This document shows, one piece after another, positions 27,801 to 35,769 of a stretch of 42,741 nt of DNA. Both the position numbers and the translations under genes were made by a program. The stretch is from Akkermansiaceae bacterium (lineage in GTDB: Bacteria; Verrucomicrobiota; Verrucomicrobiia; Verrucomicrobiales; Akkermansiaceae). The stretch is taken from assembly GCA_903908495.1 (NCBI GenBank), contig CAIVSK010000278.1, positions 1-42,741 on the forward strand. Reading direction: 5' to 3'. The notes below the pieces were generated by a model. It made no database searches. It was not told where the DNA came from and saw nothing but the letters and a program-made list of their open reading frames with translations. The first letter of the stretch is position 1. Each line of letters opens with the position of its first letter.

Positions 27801-28472
27801 GGTGGCTTGACCAAGCTGGGCGAGGGCAACCTGACCCTGCTGCGGGCGGCCACCTATACCGGCGCAACCAAGGTGCAGGTTGGCACGCTCGCCTGTGCCA
27901 CGCTCGCCTCGCTGGCACCCACGACGGTGGAAATCGATGCTGCGGCCACCCTTGAACTCAGCTACACCGGCACCCAGGGCGTTACCGGCCTGAAGATCGG
28001 CACCAGCGTCATGCCGCTCGGAACCTATGGTAGCGTTGGTTCTGGCGCGCCGATTGAGAACTCGCACATCACCGGCCCAGGGATGGTGACGGTGGCTGCC
28101 AACCCGTACGCCACCTGGGCAGCGAACTATCCGGGCCACGACCTGAGCAACCCCGCAGCCGACTTGGACCACGACGGCCAGAGCAATTTCCAGGAATTCG
28201 CCTTCGGCCTCGATCCGACCACGGGCTCCTCGGTCAATCCGATCAGCGTGCCATTCGACAAGACTACTCACAAGTTCAGCTACACCCGCTATGCGGCCAG
28301 CGGCCTGAGCTATACGGTGTGGACCAGCCCGGATCTGCAAACGTGGGCCGGACCGGCCGCCGTGAGCGAATCCGTGGGTGCCCCCAACAGCGCCGGGGTG
28401 GTAACAGTGCAAGTGACGCTAACCAGTCCTCCGGCAGGCAACACCCTGTTCGTGCGGGTTAAGGCGGAATGA
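24849..28472 (+). CDS. Exported multidomain LamG protein 1
   Basis: This 1207-residue protein has a long basic leader and a signal peptide (about 1-61, core LAAKSAALAAAVLMASGL, site near ASA). In order it holds a LamG/ConA-like jelly roll (about 62-280; EPRGEIVDIMY, then DVGRNDPDGWSAFNGNIGDV) and an InlB-type B-repeat (about 287-357; TATAGPGGSISPSAAVAVP). Next are a carboxypeptidase-regulatory-like fold (about 362-437), a second LamG domain (about 442-667; WHNVTITFDGTREKLYVDG), a PATR-like beta region opening YDWAGPDNGIWSDPANWSS (about 668-1090), and the shared C-terminal module (about 1088-1207; DLDHDGQSNFQEFAFGLDPT, ending LFVRVKAE). The parts suggest carbohydrate binding at the cell surface. 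It is the first of three tandem paralogues. Two TTCGC boxes lie upstream. Confidence 0.87.
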   Translation: MKQTPIQPPPTGHSRWPVGNAAQAASNRHSKQFRPLHLAAKSAALAAAVLMASGLNRASAQDPDLIFSVLSSECPATGNWPIADPVGSSLSRNGSPTTMIINGEKWEWNNRMTSQDCWRVGGPYSSIACNGVTIVAAVRPVYCNPGGEPRGEIVDIMYDRLALAISHADGRIMVCRNHWVDFGPAIPNGQITILSLVVQPNGSYEVFANGVSKMTGGADGDFSSQMVPTGSESFKKYVDVGRNDPDGWSAFNGNIGDVYLYKVAIDSTKRGNLETAMIAKFGTAAMYTVTATAGPGGSISPSAAVAVPQNTNQTFTITTNYGSILNDVLVDNVSQGAVSSYTFSDVTADHTIAASWTSLPTFSGTVSGSSGPIYSARVALSDGSSVHTNAAGQYSIIAPADGAYTLTASKGGFVTSAALPATMTGGVSLTGLNFTLASSSGLDPLVVLDASTLTEGTDLAAWPNTGTLGGTFDKHPGGTGPNVVANYAGTGKQAVEFIQPSQDDAGRRTMASAIPAPGEITGNSDWTISTDLYRPDMGGNDSAYMSWSGTQDGVGGSAAFFYKNNWAYMHYANDSGFNAVPSASAWHNVTITFDGTREKLYVDGVLDSNNSRSLNIGASHLMIVGSRTDNNTWGNDNYWRFNGAISKLQIFDQALSASQVAKLAGAPTYDWAGPDNGIWSDPANWSSNVPVSGKVAEFSDAGAGATVQLDMPVTIGGVEFTNTVANQTIAANNPANNLTLKTVAVDAGSHSISANVNAPGGLMVSGGGQVSFSGAVTSSGGGWLPTQINGASVVLSGSGSWTDVSGQYLAIGNDASTGTLIINDSATFDWSGTASMCIGWGAGGTGKVVQNGGTVKAPQTATAWYNNSGPGIMMGLWDGTVSNAEYDLNGGTLITCNVYGINEGSGITVQPPTGTVLFRFNGGVLQATQNDSTDSSVVSEGTNHLLGNMTHGYVGTNGAMIDTASFSCSIDQALEHDPAASATDGGLTKLGEGNLTLLRAATYTGATKVQVGTLACATLASLAPTTVEIDAAATLELSYTGTQGVTGLKIGTSVMPLGTYGSVGSGAPIENSHITGPGMVTVAANPYATWAANYPGHDLSNPAADLDHDGQSNFQEFAFGLDPTTGSSVNPISVPFDKTTHKFSYTRYAASGLSYTVWTSPDLQTWAGPAAVSESVGAPNSAGVVTVQVTLTSPPAGNTLFVRVKAE

Positions 28473-28481
28473 ATCAGTTAT

Positions 28482-28559
28482 GTGGATCGTGGATCGTGGA
28501 TCGTGGATAAAGGTTAGAGGTTAAAGGTTAGAGGTTAAAGGTTAGAGGTTAGAGGTTAG
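28482..28559. repeat. Two adjacent heptamer tandem repeats
   Basis: GTGGATC is repeated three times and followed by a partial unit (28482-28508). After 2 nt, AGGTTAG/AGGTTAA follows in seven uninterrupted units (28511-28559). Both arrays have a 7-nt period. They start 10 nt after the stop of LamG protein 1 and are absent at the same place after the other two LamG genes. Confidence 0.85.
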
Positions 28560-28627
28560 ACCATGCCCCGCAGCGATCCATCATCCTCGAATTAGCAAAA
28601 TCCACCCATGAACTGAACCATGTGACT

Positions 28628-28688
28628 TCCGGAGTGAAGGATTCTCTCCGGACCCCGCGGGGCCGCCGATGAAAGTCGGCGGCCCCGC
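28628..28688 (+). terminator. Two-hairpin 3' element, copy after LamG gene 1
   Basis: Hairpin 1 pairs TCCGGAG (28628-28634) with CTCCGGA (28646-28652) around 11 nt. Hairpin 2 pairs GCGGGGCCGCCGAT (28657-28670) with GTCGGCGGCCCCGC (28675-28688), 14 pairs including one wobble, closed by a GAAA loop. No T-tract follows, so it may be a terminator of an unusual kind, an mRNA-stabilising end or a structured RNA element. Confidence 0.55.
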
Positions 28689-28779
28689 ATTGCGTAGAGG
28701 AGGCATGCCACACACACATTATTGGGCAGGATGGCTCGATTCCAGCCCCGGCAGCCGACCGCCGCCGAACATCCCACGT

Positions 28780-28819
28780 TCGCAAATTAGCCATTAGATT
28801 CGCTTAATGACCATTGCCT
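28780..28819 (+). promoter_or_regulatory. TTCGC box, copy 3 (upstream of LamG protein 2)
   Basis: TTCGC at 28780, TTCGC at 28800 and ATTGCC at 28814 show the exact 20/14 spacing, with AGCC at the AGNC position. It ends 118 nt before the ATG at 28938. TGAGG follows it, resembling CGAGG after copy 2. Confidence 0.65.
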
Positions 28820-28937
28820 GAGGGACGGGTTTCCTGCTCTCCTCGCCAGTGTAACACCGCCTTGATACCGGTGAACCGGAACCGGGGCAAGTCTACCACC
28901 CACCCACCAACCCGCCAGCAAGCCAGCAATCGTTCCC

Positions 28938-31418
28938 ATGAACAGCCAGTCCTTAAAATCCATCACCTCCGCCTGCAATGCACCGCCGCCCAGGCATCGC
29001 ACCGCATTCCGCAAATCCCTGGCACTCGCCGCCCTTGCCTTGGCATTCGGCAGCGGACCCCGCGCCAATGCAGGCCTGGTACTCGAACTGAAACCCGCCG
29101 ACTACGATGCTCCCAGCAAGAAGTGGCCCATCGCCGACGGCAGCATCCTGCCCTCGGGCCCCGCTTCCGACTATTTTGCCTGCGCGACTTGGGCCACCAC
29201 CCCTTCGCTGACCACCAAGGTCAATGCGGGCGACGGCCTGAGCTACAAGGCCGTCGACTTCACCGCAGCAGCCACCATCCTTGGTGGCCCGCTGTGCCCG
29301 GCATCGCTGGGCGGTGCCAACCCCAAAACCATCGAGGCTTGGTGCTTCCAACCCACCAATGCCGGTGGCGACGCCATGACGCTCATCGATCTGAGTCGCC
29401 AGGGTGGACCCGACAACAGCAACTTTTCATTCTGCAACTCGCTGTACAACCGTTCGATCTGGTCGCCGCCCTACATCGAAGGCTGGAACGCAAGCAATGC
29501 GGTGCGCTCAGGCAATTGGGTGCATCTGGTCGCCAGCTACGACGGCGCGTTGCTCAACCTCTACGTCAACGGCGCGCCGGACAAGACCGGCATTGCCCAC
29601 ACCTTCGCCACTGAAGCCGGCGGCTCGATCTCCATCGGCATGATGCGCTACGGCTTCGACGGCACCGCCCACAGCACCAATAATGCCGACGGCTGGAATA
29701 GCTACCGGGGGTACATGGGGTCCATCCGCGTGTATGACGAAGCCAGAAGCGCCAGCCAAGTCAGCGCTGACTATGCCCTGGGCGTCAACTATGGCGAGAT
29801 CGGCGCGGGCCTGCCCAAGATCACCGGGTCGGTTTCCGGCAGCGGCGGCACCATCAGCCCCACCGGAGTGGTGTATGTGGCTGCGGGCGGCACTCAGACC
29901 TACACCTTCACCCCGAATCTGGGCTACCAGGTTTCCGACGTGCTCGTCGACGATCTCAGCGACTCCGCCGCAGTCACCGCCGCCAGCTATACCTTTACGG
30001 GCGTGGCGTCCGACCACACGATTGTGGTTAGTTTCGCTGAACTGCCAAAGCAGACGGTCACCGGCCTGGTGACCGACGGAGCCGCGGGCGTCATGGGAGC
30101 GAAGGTGTACTTCAAGACCAGCGCCAACGCGTCGGTCAGCCCGACATTCACCACCAACACGGTGGACGCCGCCGGCAGCTACTCGATCATTCTGCCACCC
30201 GGCACATGGTATGTCACCGCCAGCGAATTGCACTACTTCACTCCTGCCGACGCGACGTTCACGGTGGCGAGCTCCGCGGTGAGCGTGCCGGACATCGCGC
30301 TGACAGCCAACCCGAACTGGGCGGTCCTGTTCACCCTCAACACCGATGATCTGGCTGCCATCGACGACGGCGCACGCATTGTGAGCTGGGAAGGTTTTGC
30401 CGCCTTCCAAACTTATAACAACGAACTGCCCTTGCTCGGCCCCACGGTGGAAACCATCGATGGCGTCAAGTGGGAAAAGAACGCCCGCGCGGCCTACAAT
30501 GGCAGTGCCTCACCGATTATTCATGACCGGGGTGACGGATTTAAAATCGGAGCCTACGCCAGCGATATCGTCACCGATGGCGTGACGATCGTGGCGGTGG
30601 TGAAGCCGATCCACAAGTCGGGAGACACCGAACCGCGCGGCGAAATCGTGGACATCTTCTATCAAGAACTGTTCCTCGCGATCAACCACCTCACGGGTGA
30701 AGTCATCGTCTGCACCCGCGGCTACGGCCAGCATAACACCGGCTACATGATCCCGGAAGGCCAGAAGACCATCCTCAGCCTGGTGGTGCAAGCCGGCGGC
30801 CAGCTCGCGCTGTTCGCCAACGGCGTGCCGAAGTGGAGCTTTGCCAGCGGCGTTGACTACACGTCCCTCAAATTGTCATGGTCCAACACGATCGACGTGG
30901 GACGCAACGGGTACGACGGCTGGTCCACCTTCAGCGGCAACATCGGCGACGTGTATGTTTACCGCAAGGCGCTGGATGACAGCACCCGCGAAACGCTCCA
31001 AACCAGCCTGGCCACCAAGTTCGGCATCACCCTGGGCACCGCAACGCTCGACTACGCCACCTGGGCATCGACCAAATATCCCGGCGCCAACCTCACCGAC
31101 CCGGCAGCCGATTTGGATGGCGACGGCATGAGCAACTTCCGGGAATACGCCTTCGGCCTCAACCCGACCCTCGGCACGTCGGCCGATCCGATCAATGTGC
31201 CGCTCAACAAGAGCCTCGGCACCTTCAGCTACACCCGGACGGCCAACACCGGCCTAACCTACACAGTGTGGCACTCGACGAACCTTCTGGATTGGGTCTC
31301 CACCGGCGCAAGCGAAGGCACGGTCACCACCCTTGATGGTGTGGAGACGGTCCCAGTCACGCTGGACGCCGCTCTGCTAACCGAACCGAAGCTGTTCGTG
31401 CGGGTCACCGCCCAATGA
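28938..31418 (+). CDS. Exported multidomain LamG protein 2
   Basis: This 826-residue paralogue has a signal peptide (about 1-46, core SLALAALALAFGSG). A LamG domain follows (about 47-285; WVHLVASYDGALLNLYVNG), then an InlB-type B-repeat (about 294-372; GSGGTISPTGVVYVAAGG) and a carboxypeptidase-regulatory-like domain (about 373-450). A second jelly roll (about 461-700; EPRGEIVDIFYQELFLAI, then DVGRNGYDGWSTFSGNIGDV) is the counterpart of the first domain of LamG protein 1, so domain order is permuted between the two. The PATR region is absent. The C-terminal module (about 706-826) has DLDGDGMSNFREYAFGLNPT and ends LFVRVTAQ. It probably binds a glycan at the cell surface, by analogy only. Confidence 0.87.
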   Translation: MNSQSLKSITSACNAPPPRHRTAFRKSLALAALALAFGSGPRANAGLVLELKPADYDAPSKKWPIADGSILPSGPASDYFACATWATTPSLTTKVNAGDGLSYKAVDFTAAATILGGPLCPASLGGANPKTIEAWCFQPTNAGGDAMTLIDLSRQGGPDNSNFSFCNSLYNRSIWSPPYIEGWNASNAVRSGNWVHLVASYDGALLNLYVNGAPDKTGIAHTFATEAGGSISIGMMRYGFDGTAHSTNNADGWNSYRGYMGSIRVYDEARSASQVSADYALGVNYGEIGAGLPKITGSVSGSGGTISPTGVVYVAAGGTQTYTFTPNLGYQVSDVLVDDLSDSAAVTAASYTFTGVASDHTIVVSFAELPKQTVTGLVTDGAAGVMGAKVYFKTSANASVSPTFTTNTVDAAGSYSIILPPGTWYVTASELHYFTPADATFTVASSAVSVPDIALTANPNWAVLFTLNTDDLAAIDDGARIVSWEGFAAFQTYNNELPLLGPTVETIDGVKWEKNARAAYNGSASPIIHDRGDGFKIGAYASDIVTDGVTIVAVVKPIHKSGDTEPRGEIVDIFYQELFLAINHLTGEVIVCTRGYGQHNTGYMIPEGQKTILSLVVQAGGQLALFANGVPKWSFASGVDYTSLKLSWSNTIDVGRNGYDGWSTFSGNIGDVYVYRKALDDSTRETLQTSLATKFGITLGTATLDYATWASTKYPGANLTDPAADLDGDGMSNFREYAFGLNPTLGTSADPINVPLNKSLGTFSYTRTANTGLTYTVWHSTNLLDWVSTGASEGTVTTLDGVETVPVTLDAALLTEPKLFVRVTAQ

Positions 31419-31515
31419 TGCGGAATAGAAAATGGATGGCGGACCGGAGATAGAGGGCTAGACACGATACTCCTCCGGCCACGCCCCCCCCCTCCGCACC
31501 GACACACAAAAGATT

Positions 31516-31575
31516 TCCGGAGTTATTGGTTTTTCTCCGGACTGGCGGGGCCACTGACGCAAGTCGGTGGCCCCG
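31516..31575 (+). terminator. Two-hairpin 3' element, copy after LamG gene 2
   Basis: Hairpin 1 pairs TCCGGAG (31516-31522) with CTCCGGA (31535-31541). Hairpin 2 pairs GGGGCCACTGAC (31547-31558) with GTCGGTGGCCCC (31563-31574) around a GCAA loop, plus one outer C-G pair. Compared with the other copies, an A-T pair replaces a G-C pair in the stem (CCAC/GTGG against CCGC/GCGG), a compensatory change. It begins 98 nt after the stop codon. Confidence 0.55.
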
Positions 31576-31645
31576 TTCTGCGTGCGGTGCTCATGACCCC
31601 GGGGAGGTCGGATATTGGATAGAAAATGAACGCCGAGTTGTGATT

Positions 31646-31685
31646 TTCGCAAAAAAGACATCGAATTCGCGTATTGAGCATTGCC
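31646..31685 (+). promoter_or_regulatory. TTCGC box, copy 4 (upstream of LamG protein 3)
   Basis: TTCGC at 31646, TTCGC at 31666 and ATTGCC at 31680 keep the exact 20/14 spacing, with AGAC at the AGNC position. It ends 133 nt before the ATG at 31819. Confidence 0.65.
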
Positions 31686-31818
31686 CATGTGAATGACCCC
31701 TGCTTTCCTGATAGGTCATTGATAGTTTTGGCCCGGGAGTCCGGGATTGGGGGCAATCCACCACGCGGATCCCCGCCAAAGTGTCATAACAACAGCAACC
31801 TGATACCGAAAAACACCG

Positions 31819-34800
31819 ATGAATACCCAAACCCCTCATTTCCTCGAGTTAACCCGGAGGGCGTTGGCACTTGCCGGGCCCTTGCTTTGGTTGGGCGCAG
31901 CCAGCGTCGCCCCGGCGGCATCACCGATCAAGGTCGCCGGCCAGATGTTGGTCGATCTGAATTACACCCGCGGCATCACCACGGAGGTCAGCGGCGCCGA
32001 AACCGGGGTCACCAGTTGGACCAATTACGGCACCGCGGGCGGCAGCTTCACCAAGGTCACCCTGTCACCTTATGCCGCAACGATGGGCAGCGCCTACCAA
32101 ACCCCGCCGCGGATGACGGCCAACGGAGGCGTCACGGCACCGGAGGCACCCGGCTCGCGCATGTTGGTGGCCTCGTTTCCGACCCCGCCGCAACTGCAGG
32201 GCAACAGCCCGTACTCGATTGAGGTCTGGTTGTGGAAGAACAACACCGGGACCGACCAGCGCGGGGTGTTCGCATGGACCGAGAATACACCCAGCGGTGC
32301 CGATGCCGGAAAACTGTGCGCCGGAGATCCGGTGGCCCTTCACAACAACGGCAAGGACTTGAATTGGGGCACCATGCCGACCAACGACTCGCTCTGGCAT
32401 CATGTGGTGCTGACCTTTGATGGTGCCACCGAGAAAATCTATCTCGACAACGTGCTGACCAACAGCGCCGCCAAAACCCTCAACATCTCGACGGCCACGT
32501 ATTATCCGATGCTTTTCAGCGGCATCTTCAGTCCCACGCCCCCACAAAGCTCGTTCAGCCTGAACGGCTCGATCGCCGCGCTGAGGGTCCACTCCGCCGC
32601 CTTGACCGCCGCCGACGTGACCAGCAATTTCACCGCCGGCATCAGTGCCGTGCCGGTTCTCGACGTGACCGTCGAGGCGCTGGGCGCATCCGCTATCGGC
32701 GGCACCACCGCCACCCTCAACGGAACCCTGATCTCGACCACGGCACCCGCATCGACGGCATTGACGTTCTACTACGGCAGCACCGACATGGGCACCACCA
32801 CCAGCGGATGGGACCACACCGTCACCCTGGCCGCGCCGCACAACACCGGCGCGTTTTCCACCACGGTCTCCGGCCTGACCCCCGACGCGCCGCTTCTCTA
32901 TCGCATTCACGGCACCAACGCCAATGGCGAGGGCTGGTCCGGCGCAAGGGCCTTCACCCCGACCTATCCCAAGGATATCCTAACCTTCAATTTTGGAGCG
33001 CTGGGTGCCGCCACCATTTCCGGCAACACAATCACCAAGAGTGTGCCGTTTGGCACGACCGTGACCGCGCTTGCGGGCAGCTACACGCACACCGGGGTCT
33101 CGGCCTCGCCTGCCTCGCCGTTCAATCTGGACTTCAGCGGGACGGTGACCTTCACCGTCACCGCCACGGATTTCACCACCAAGGACTATTTTGTGACGGT
33201 CACGGTGCTGCCACCCAGCTACAATTGGGTCGGGCCTAACAACGGCTCGTGGTTCAACGCTGCAAACTGGAGTTCCACCCAACCGGCGGCAGGCAAGGTG
33301 GCGGTGTTCTCAAACGCCGGTGCCGGAGCCACCACTGACATTGACGCCAGCACCGCCACCGCTGGCGGCATCCTGTTTAATAACAACGTGGCCAGCACCC
33401 TGGTCAAGTCCACCACCGGCGACGAACTCACCCTGGACAACTCCGGCGCGGATGTGAACATCACCACCAGCGCGGGCACCCATACCCTCGGCGCGAAAAT
33501 CGTCTCCACCTCGGCCGTGACCTGCACGGGTGCCGGCACACTGGTCCTCTCCAGCGTTGGCAATAGCTTTGCCGTCCTCAAACCCGGCAACTCGACCGCC
33601 AACGGATCATTCCTCATGGACGACTCGGTGGTCAGCAATCCGTCACTGACGCTCACCGGGGGCATCAACAACTTCAGAAACAACAATGGCAACACCCCCG
33701 CCCGCTTCACGATGACGGCTGGCACCCTGACCTTGGGCGGCGATTTCCGCCTGTCCCAGGACGGCACCTTCAGCATCTCCACCATCACCGGCGGTACCGT
33801 CAATCAAACGGCCGGCTGGCTCCAAGTGGGCTACAACAGCGGCGTGGCCACCTTCAATCTGGGCGGCACCGCAGCCTACACCACCACGGGATTTCTGGAT
33901 ATGTCCGACGCCTATATCTGCAATGACTACGCCAACTTCTACGGCTCCTCCACCGCCAGTTTCGGCGGCATCAACATCGTCTCCTCAAACAGCGCAGGCA
34001 TCGGCCAGTACGGCATGATCAATGTGTCGGACTCCGCCTCGCTCACCGCCAATGCGATCCAAATCGGTGTGACCCAACTCAACGCCGCCGGCATCAACAC
34101 CGGTACCGTCAATCAGGACGGCGGCACTCTAACCATCAATGGCAGCGCCTCATTGGCGGTGTCCGCACCCGCCGGGGCCCCGCTCAGCCTGTTAGGTAGC
34201 TATAACCTGTCTGGCGGCGTCTTCAAAGCTCGCAAAGTGACGACGGGGACGGGCAACACCGGCACCCCCCGCCTCAATTTCCATGGCGGCACCTTGGCAT
34301 ACAACGACACGGTCGGGCAAACCGATTTCATCGCCCTCGGCACTCATGGTGCGGTTTACATTTACGAGGGTGCCACCATCGACACCGCCGGCCAGAACGT
34401 CACCGTCAATGCCCCGCTGCTGGCCCCCACCGGTTCCGGGGTCACCAGCATCCCGATCAACACCGGCGGCAGCAACCAGTTCGTCCCAGGTGCTGTTAGA
34501 ATCGTGCGCAATGGTGCCGACACCACCGGCATCGGTGCCACCGCCAGCGCGGTGGTCGATCCGGTCACCGGAGTGATGACGGCCATTCGCATCACCAATC
34601 CGGGCACCGACTACACCCTGCCGCCGACCGTGACCCTCGATCAGGGTGAGGGCAGCAGCGCCACGTTAGGCACGGTGGCCATTGGTGCCAGCGCGACGAG
34701 CGGCGGCCTGACCAAGAAGGGAGCGGGCACGCTCACCCTAACCGGCGCTAACACCTACAGCGGCAATACCACGGTGAATGAAGGCACCCTTTCGCTCACC

Positions 34801-35388
34801 ACCACATGCCTGGCAGACACGGCCGACGTGAAACTGGCAGCCTCCGGCGCCAGCCTGAACCTCAACACCGGTGGCACGGATACCGTCCGCGCGTTTCTCA
34901 TCGGCGGGGTGGCTCAAGCCGTGGGCGAATGGGGCCCGATCGGCTCGGGTGCCACCTATGAAAGCAGCCTCATCACCGGGTCCGGCAAACTTCTCGTCAC
35001 CACTGACGCGGTGATCACTCCCTACACCACCTGGGCTGCCACGAAGTACCCCACCGCCAACCTCACCGATCCCGCTGCCGATTTGGATGGCGACGGCATG
35101 AGCAACTTCCAGGAATTCGCCTTCGGCCTCAATCCCACCACCGGCGCCTCGGTCAACCCGATTAAAGTGCCGTTTGCCAAAACCTCCGGCACGTTCAGCT
35201 ACACCCGCAGCGCAGGCTCGGGCCTGACCTACACGGTGTGGCACTCGACCAATCTGGTGGACTGGGCCTCGACGGGTGTGAGCGTGGGCACCATCACCAC
35301 CAACGACGGCGTGGAAACCGTGCCGGTCACCCTCGCCTCCACGCTGCTGACCGCTCCCAAACTCTTCGTGCGGGTGACCGCCGAGTGA
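31819..35388 (+). CDS. Exported multidomain LamG/PATR protein 3
   Basis: This 1189-residue protein has a signal peptide (about 1-35, core ALALAGPLLWLGAASVAPA) and then a LamG domain (about 36-278; LWHHVVLTFDGATEKIYLDN). An Fn3-like domain follows (about 281-385; LTPDAPLLYRIHGTNANGEG), then a DUF5018-like strand set (about 387-466; ILTFNFGALGAATISGN). A long PATR region opens YNWVGPNNGSWFNAANWSS (about 468-1065), including LTKKGAGTLTLTGANTYSG. The shared C-terminal module (about 1069-1189) has DLDGDGMSNFQEFAFGLNPT and ends LFVRVTAE. It thus joins the LamG family of its neighbours to the PATR body of the giant genes. A surface glycan-binding role is inferred. Confidence 0.87.
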   Translation: MNTQTPHFLELTRRALALAGPLLWLGAASVAPAASPIKVAGQMLVDLNYTRGITTEVSGAETGVTSWTNYGTAGGSFTKVTLSPYAATMGSAYQTPPRMTANGGVTAPEAPGSRMLVASFPTPPQLQGNSPYSIEVWLWKNNTGTDQRGVFAWTENTPSGADAGKLCAGDPVALHNNGKDLNWGTMPTNDSLWHHVVLTFDGATEKIYLDNVLTNSAAKTLNISTATYYPMLFSGIFSPTPPQSSFSLNGSIAALRVHSAALTAADVTSNFTAGISAVPVLDVTVEALGASAIGGTTATLNGTLISTTAPASTALTFYYGSTDMGTTTSGWDHTVTLAAPHNTGAFSTTVSGLTPDAPLLYRIHGTNANGEGWSGARAFTPTYPKDILTFNFGALGAATISGNTITKSVPFGTTVTALAGSYTHTGVSASPASPFNLDFSGTVTFTVTATDFTTKDYFVTVTVLPPSYNWVGPNNGSWFNAANWSSTQPAAGKVAVFSNAGAGATTDIDASTATAGGILFNNNVASTLVKSTTGDELTLDNSGADVNITTSAGTHTLGAKIVSTSAVTCTGAGTLVLSSVGNSFAVLKPGNSTANGSFLMDDSVVSNPSLTLTGGINNFRNNNGNTPARFTMTAGTLTLGGDFRLSQDGTFSISTITGGTVNQTAGWLQVGYNSGVATFNLGGTAAYTTTGFLDMSDAYICNDYANFYGSSTASFGGINIVSSNSAGIGQYGMINVSDSASLTANAIQIGVTQLNAAGINTGTVNQDGGTLTINGSASLAVSAPAGAPLSLLGSYNLSGGVFKARKVTTGTGNTGTPRLNFHGGTLAYNDTVGQTDFIALGTHGAVYIYEGATIDTAGQNVTVNAPLLAPTGSGVTSIPINTGGSNQFVPGAVRIVRNGADTTGIGATASAVVDPVTGVMTAIRITNPGTDYTLPPTVTLDQGEGSSATLGTVAIGASATSGGLTKKGAGTLTLTGANTYSGNTTVNEGTLSLTTTCLADTADVKLAASGASLNLNTGGTDTVRAFLIGGVAQAVGEWGPIGSGATYESSLITGSGKLLVTTDAVITPYTTWAATKYPTANLTDPAADLDGDGMSNFQEFAFGLNPTTGASVNPIKVPFAKTSGTFSYTRSAGSGLTYTVWHSTNLVDWASTGVSVGTITTNDGVETVPVTLASTLLTAPKLFVRVTAE

Positions 35389-35485
35389 TCCGGATAGAAG
35401 GCGGGGATTGCAGACCGCGGATACCACCAGATAGGACCCCTGATCAGCGACTCCCCTCCTCCGCTTCAACCCGACACACTCGTTT

Positions 35486-35548
35486 TCCGGAGTTTTTGGT
35501 TTTTCTCCGGTTTTGACTCGGGGCCGCTGACGCAAGTCGGCGGCCCCG
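35486..35548 (+). terminator. Two-hairpin 3' element, copy after LamG gene 3
   Basis: Hairpin 1 pairs CCGGAG (35487-35492) with CTCCGG (35505-35510). Hairpin 2 pairs CGGGGCCGCTGAC (35519-35531) with GTCGGCGGCCCCG (35536-35548), 13 pairs with one T-G wobble, around GCAA. It begins 98 nt after the stop codon, the same distance as the copy after LamG gene 2. Confidence 0.55.
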
Positions 35549-35665
35549 TTTCGTCCCAAAATCCGGGAATAGAAACCGCGGATAACAGGCCATGGCGGGA
35601 GAATGCGCCGAGCTGCGCGCAGGGTCATGCTCTTCGAAGAGGGTTCGGCACGATGCCAAACCCAG

Positions 35666-35710
35666 CCGGCAGGATGCCGGCGCTCCCCGTGGACCGGGCA
35701 TCCTGTCCGG
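35666..35710. repeat. REP-like palindromic repeat upstream of the TlpA-like gene
   Basis: CCGGCA-GGA-TGCCGG (35666-35680) is a hairpin, and CCGGGCATCCTGTCCGG (35694-35710) is an imperfect inverted copy of it. The core GGCATCCTG is shared with the repeat inside the Bat-operon membrane protein gene near 38930, so the two probably belong to one dispersed family. Confidence 0.5.
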
Positions 35711-35769
35711 AAAATTGCGGGCTCATTCAATTTTGTTGCATACAACCAATTCCGGGCCGCAGCCGCGAT

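Larger units (their letters stand above)
28473..28937. other. Intergenic region between LamG genes 1 and 2
   Basis: In order, this 465-nt gap holds a heptamer repeat tract, the two-hairpin element and one TTCGC box, each listed separately. No coding frame is convincing. Confidence 0.6.
31419..31818. other. Intergenic region between LamG genes 2 and 3
   Basis: This 400-nt gap repeats the order found before and after it: about 98 nt of spacer, the two-hairpin element, a TTCGC box, then the next start. The spacer resembles the one after LamG gene 3 (shared CCGACACAC just before hairpin 1), which supports tandem duplication. Confidence 0.6.

Noticed and set aside
28482-28559. CRISPR array or replication origin
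   Set aside because: Units are 7 nt with no spacers, so not CRISPR. The sequence CGTGGATAA resembles one DnaA box but stands alone within a slippage tract.
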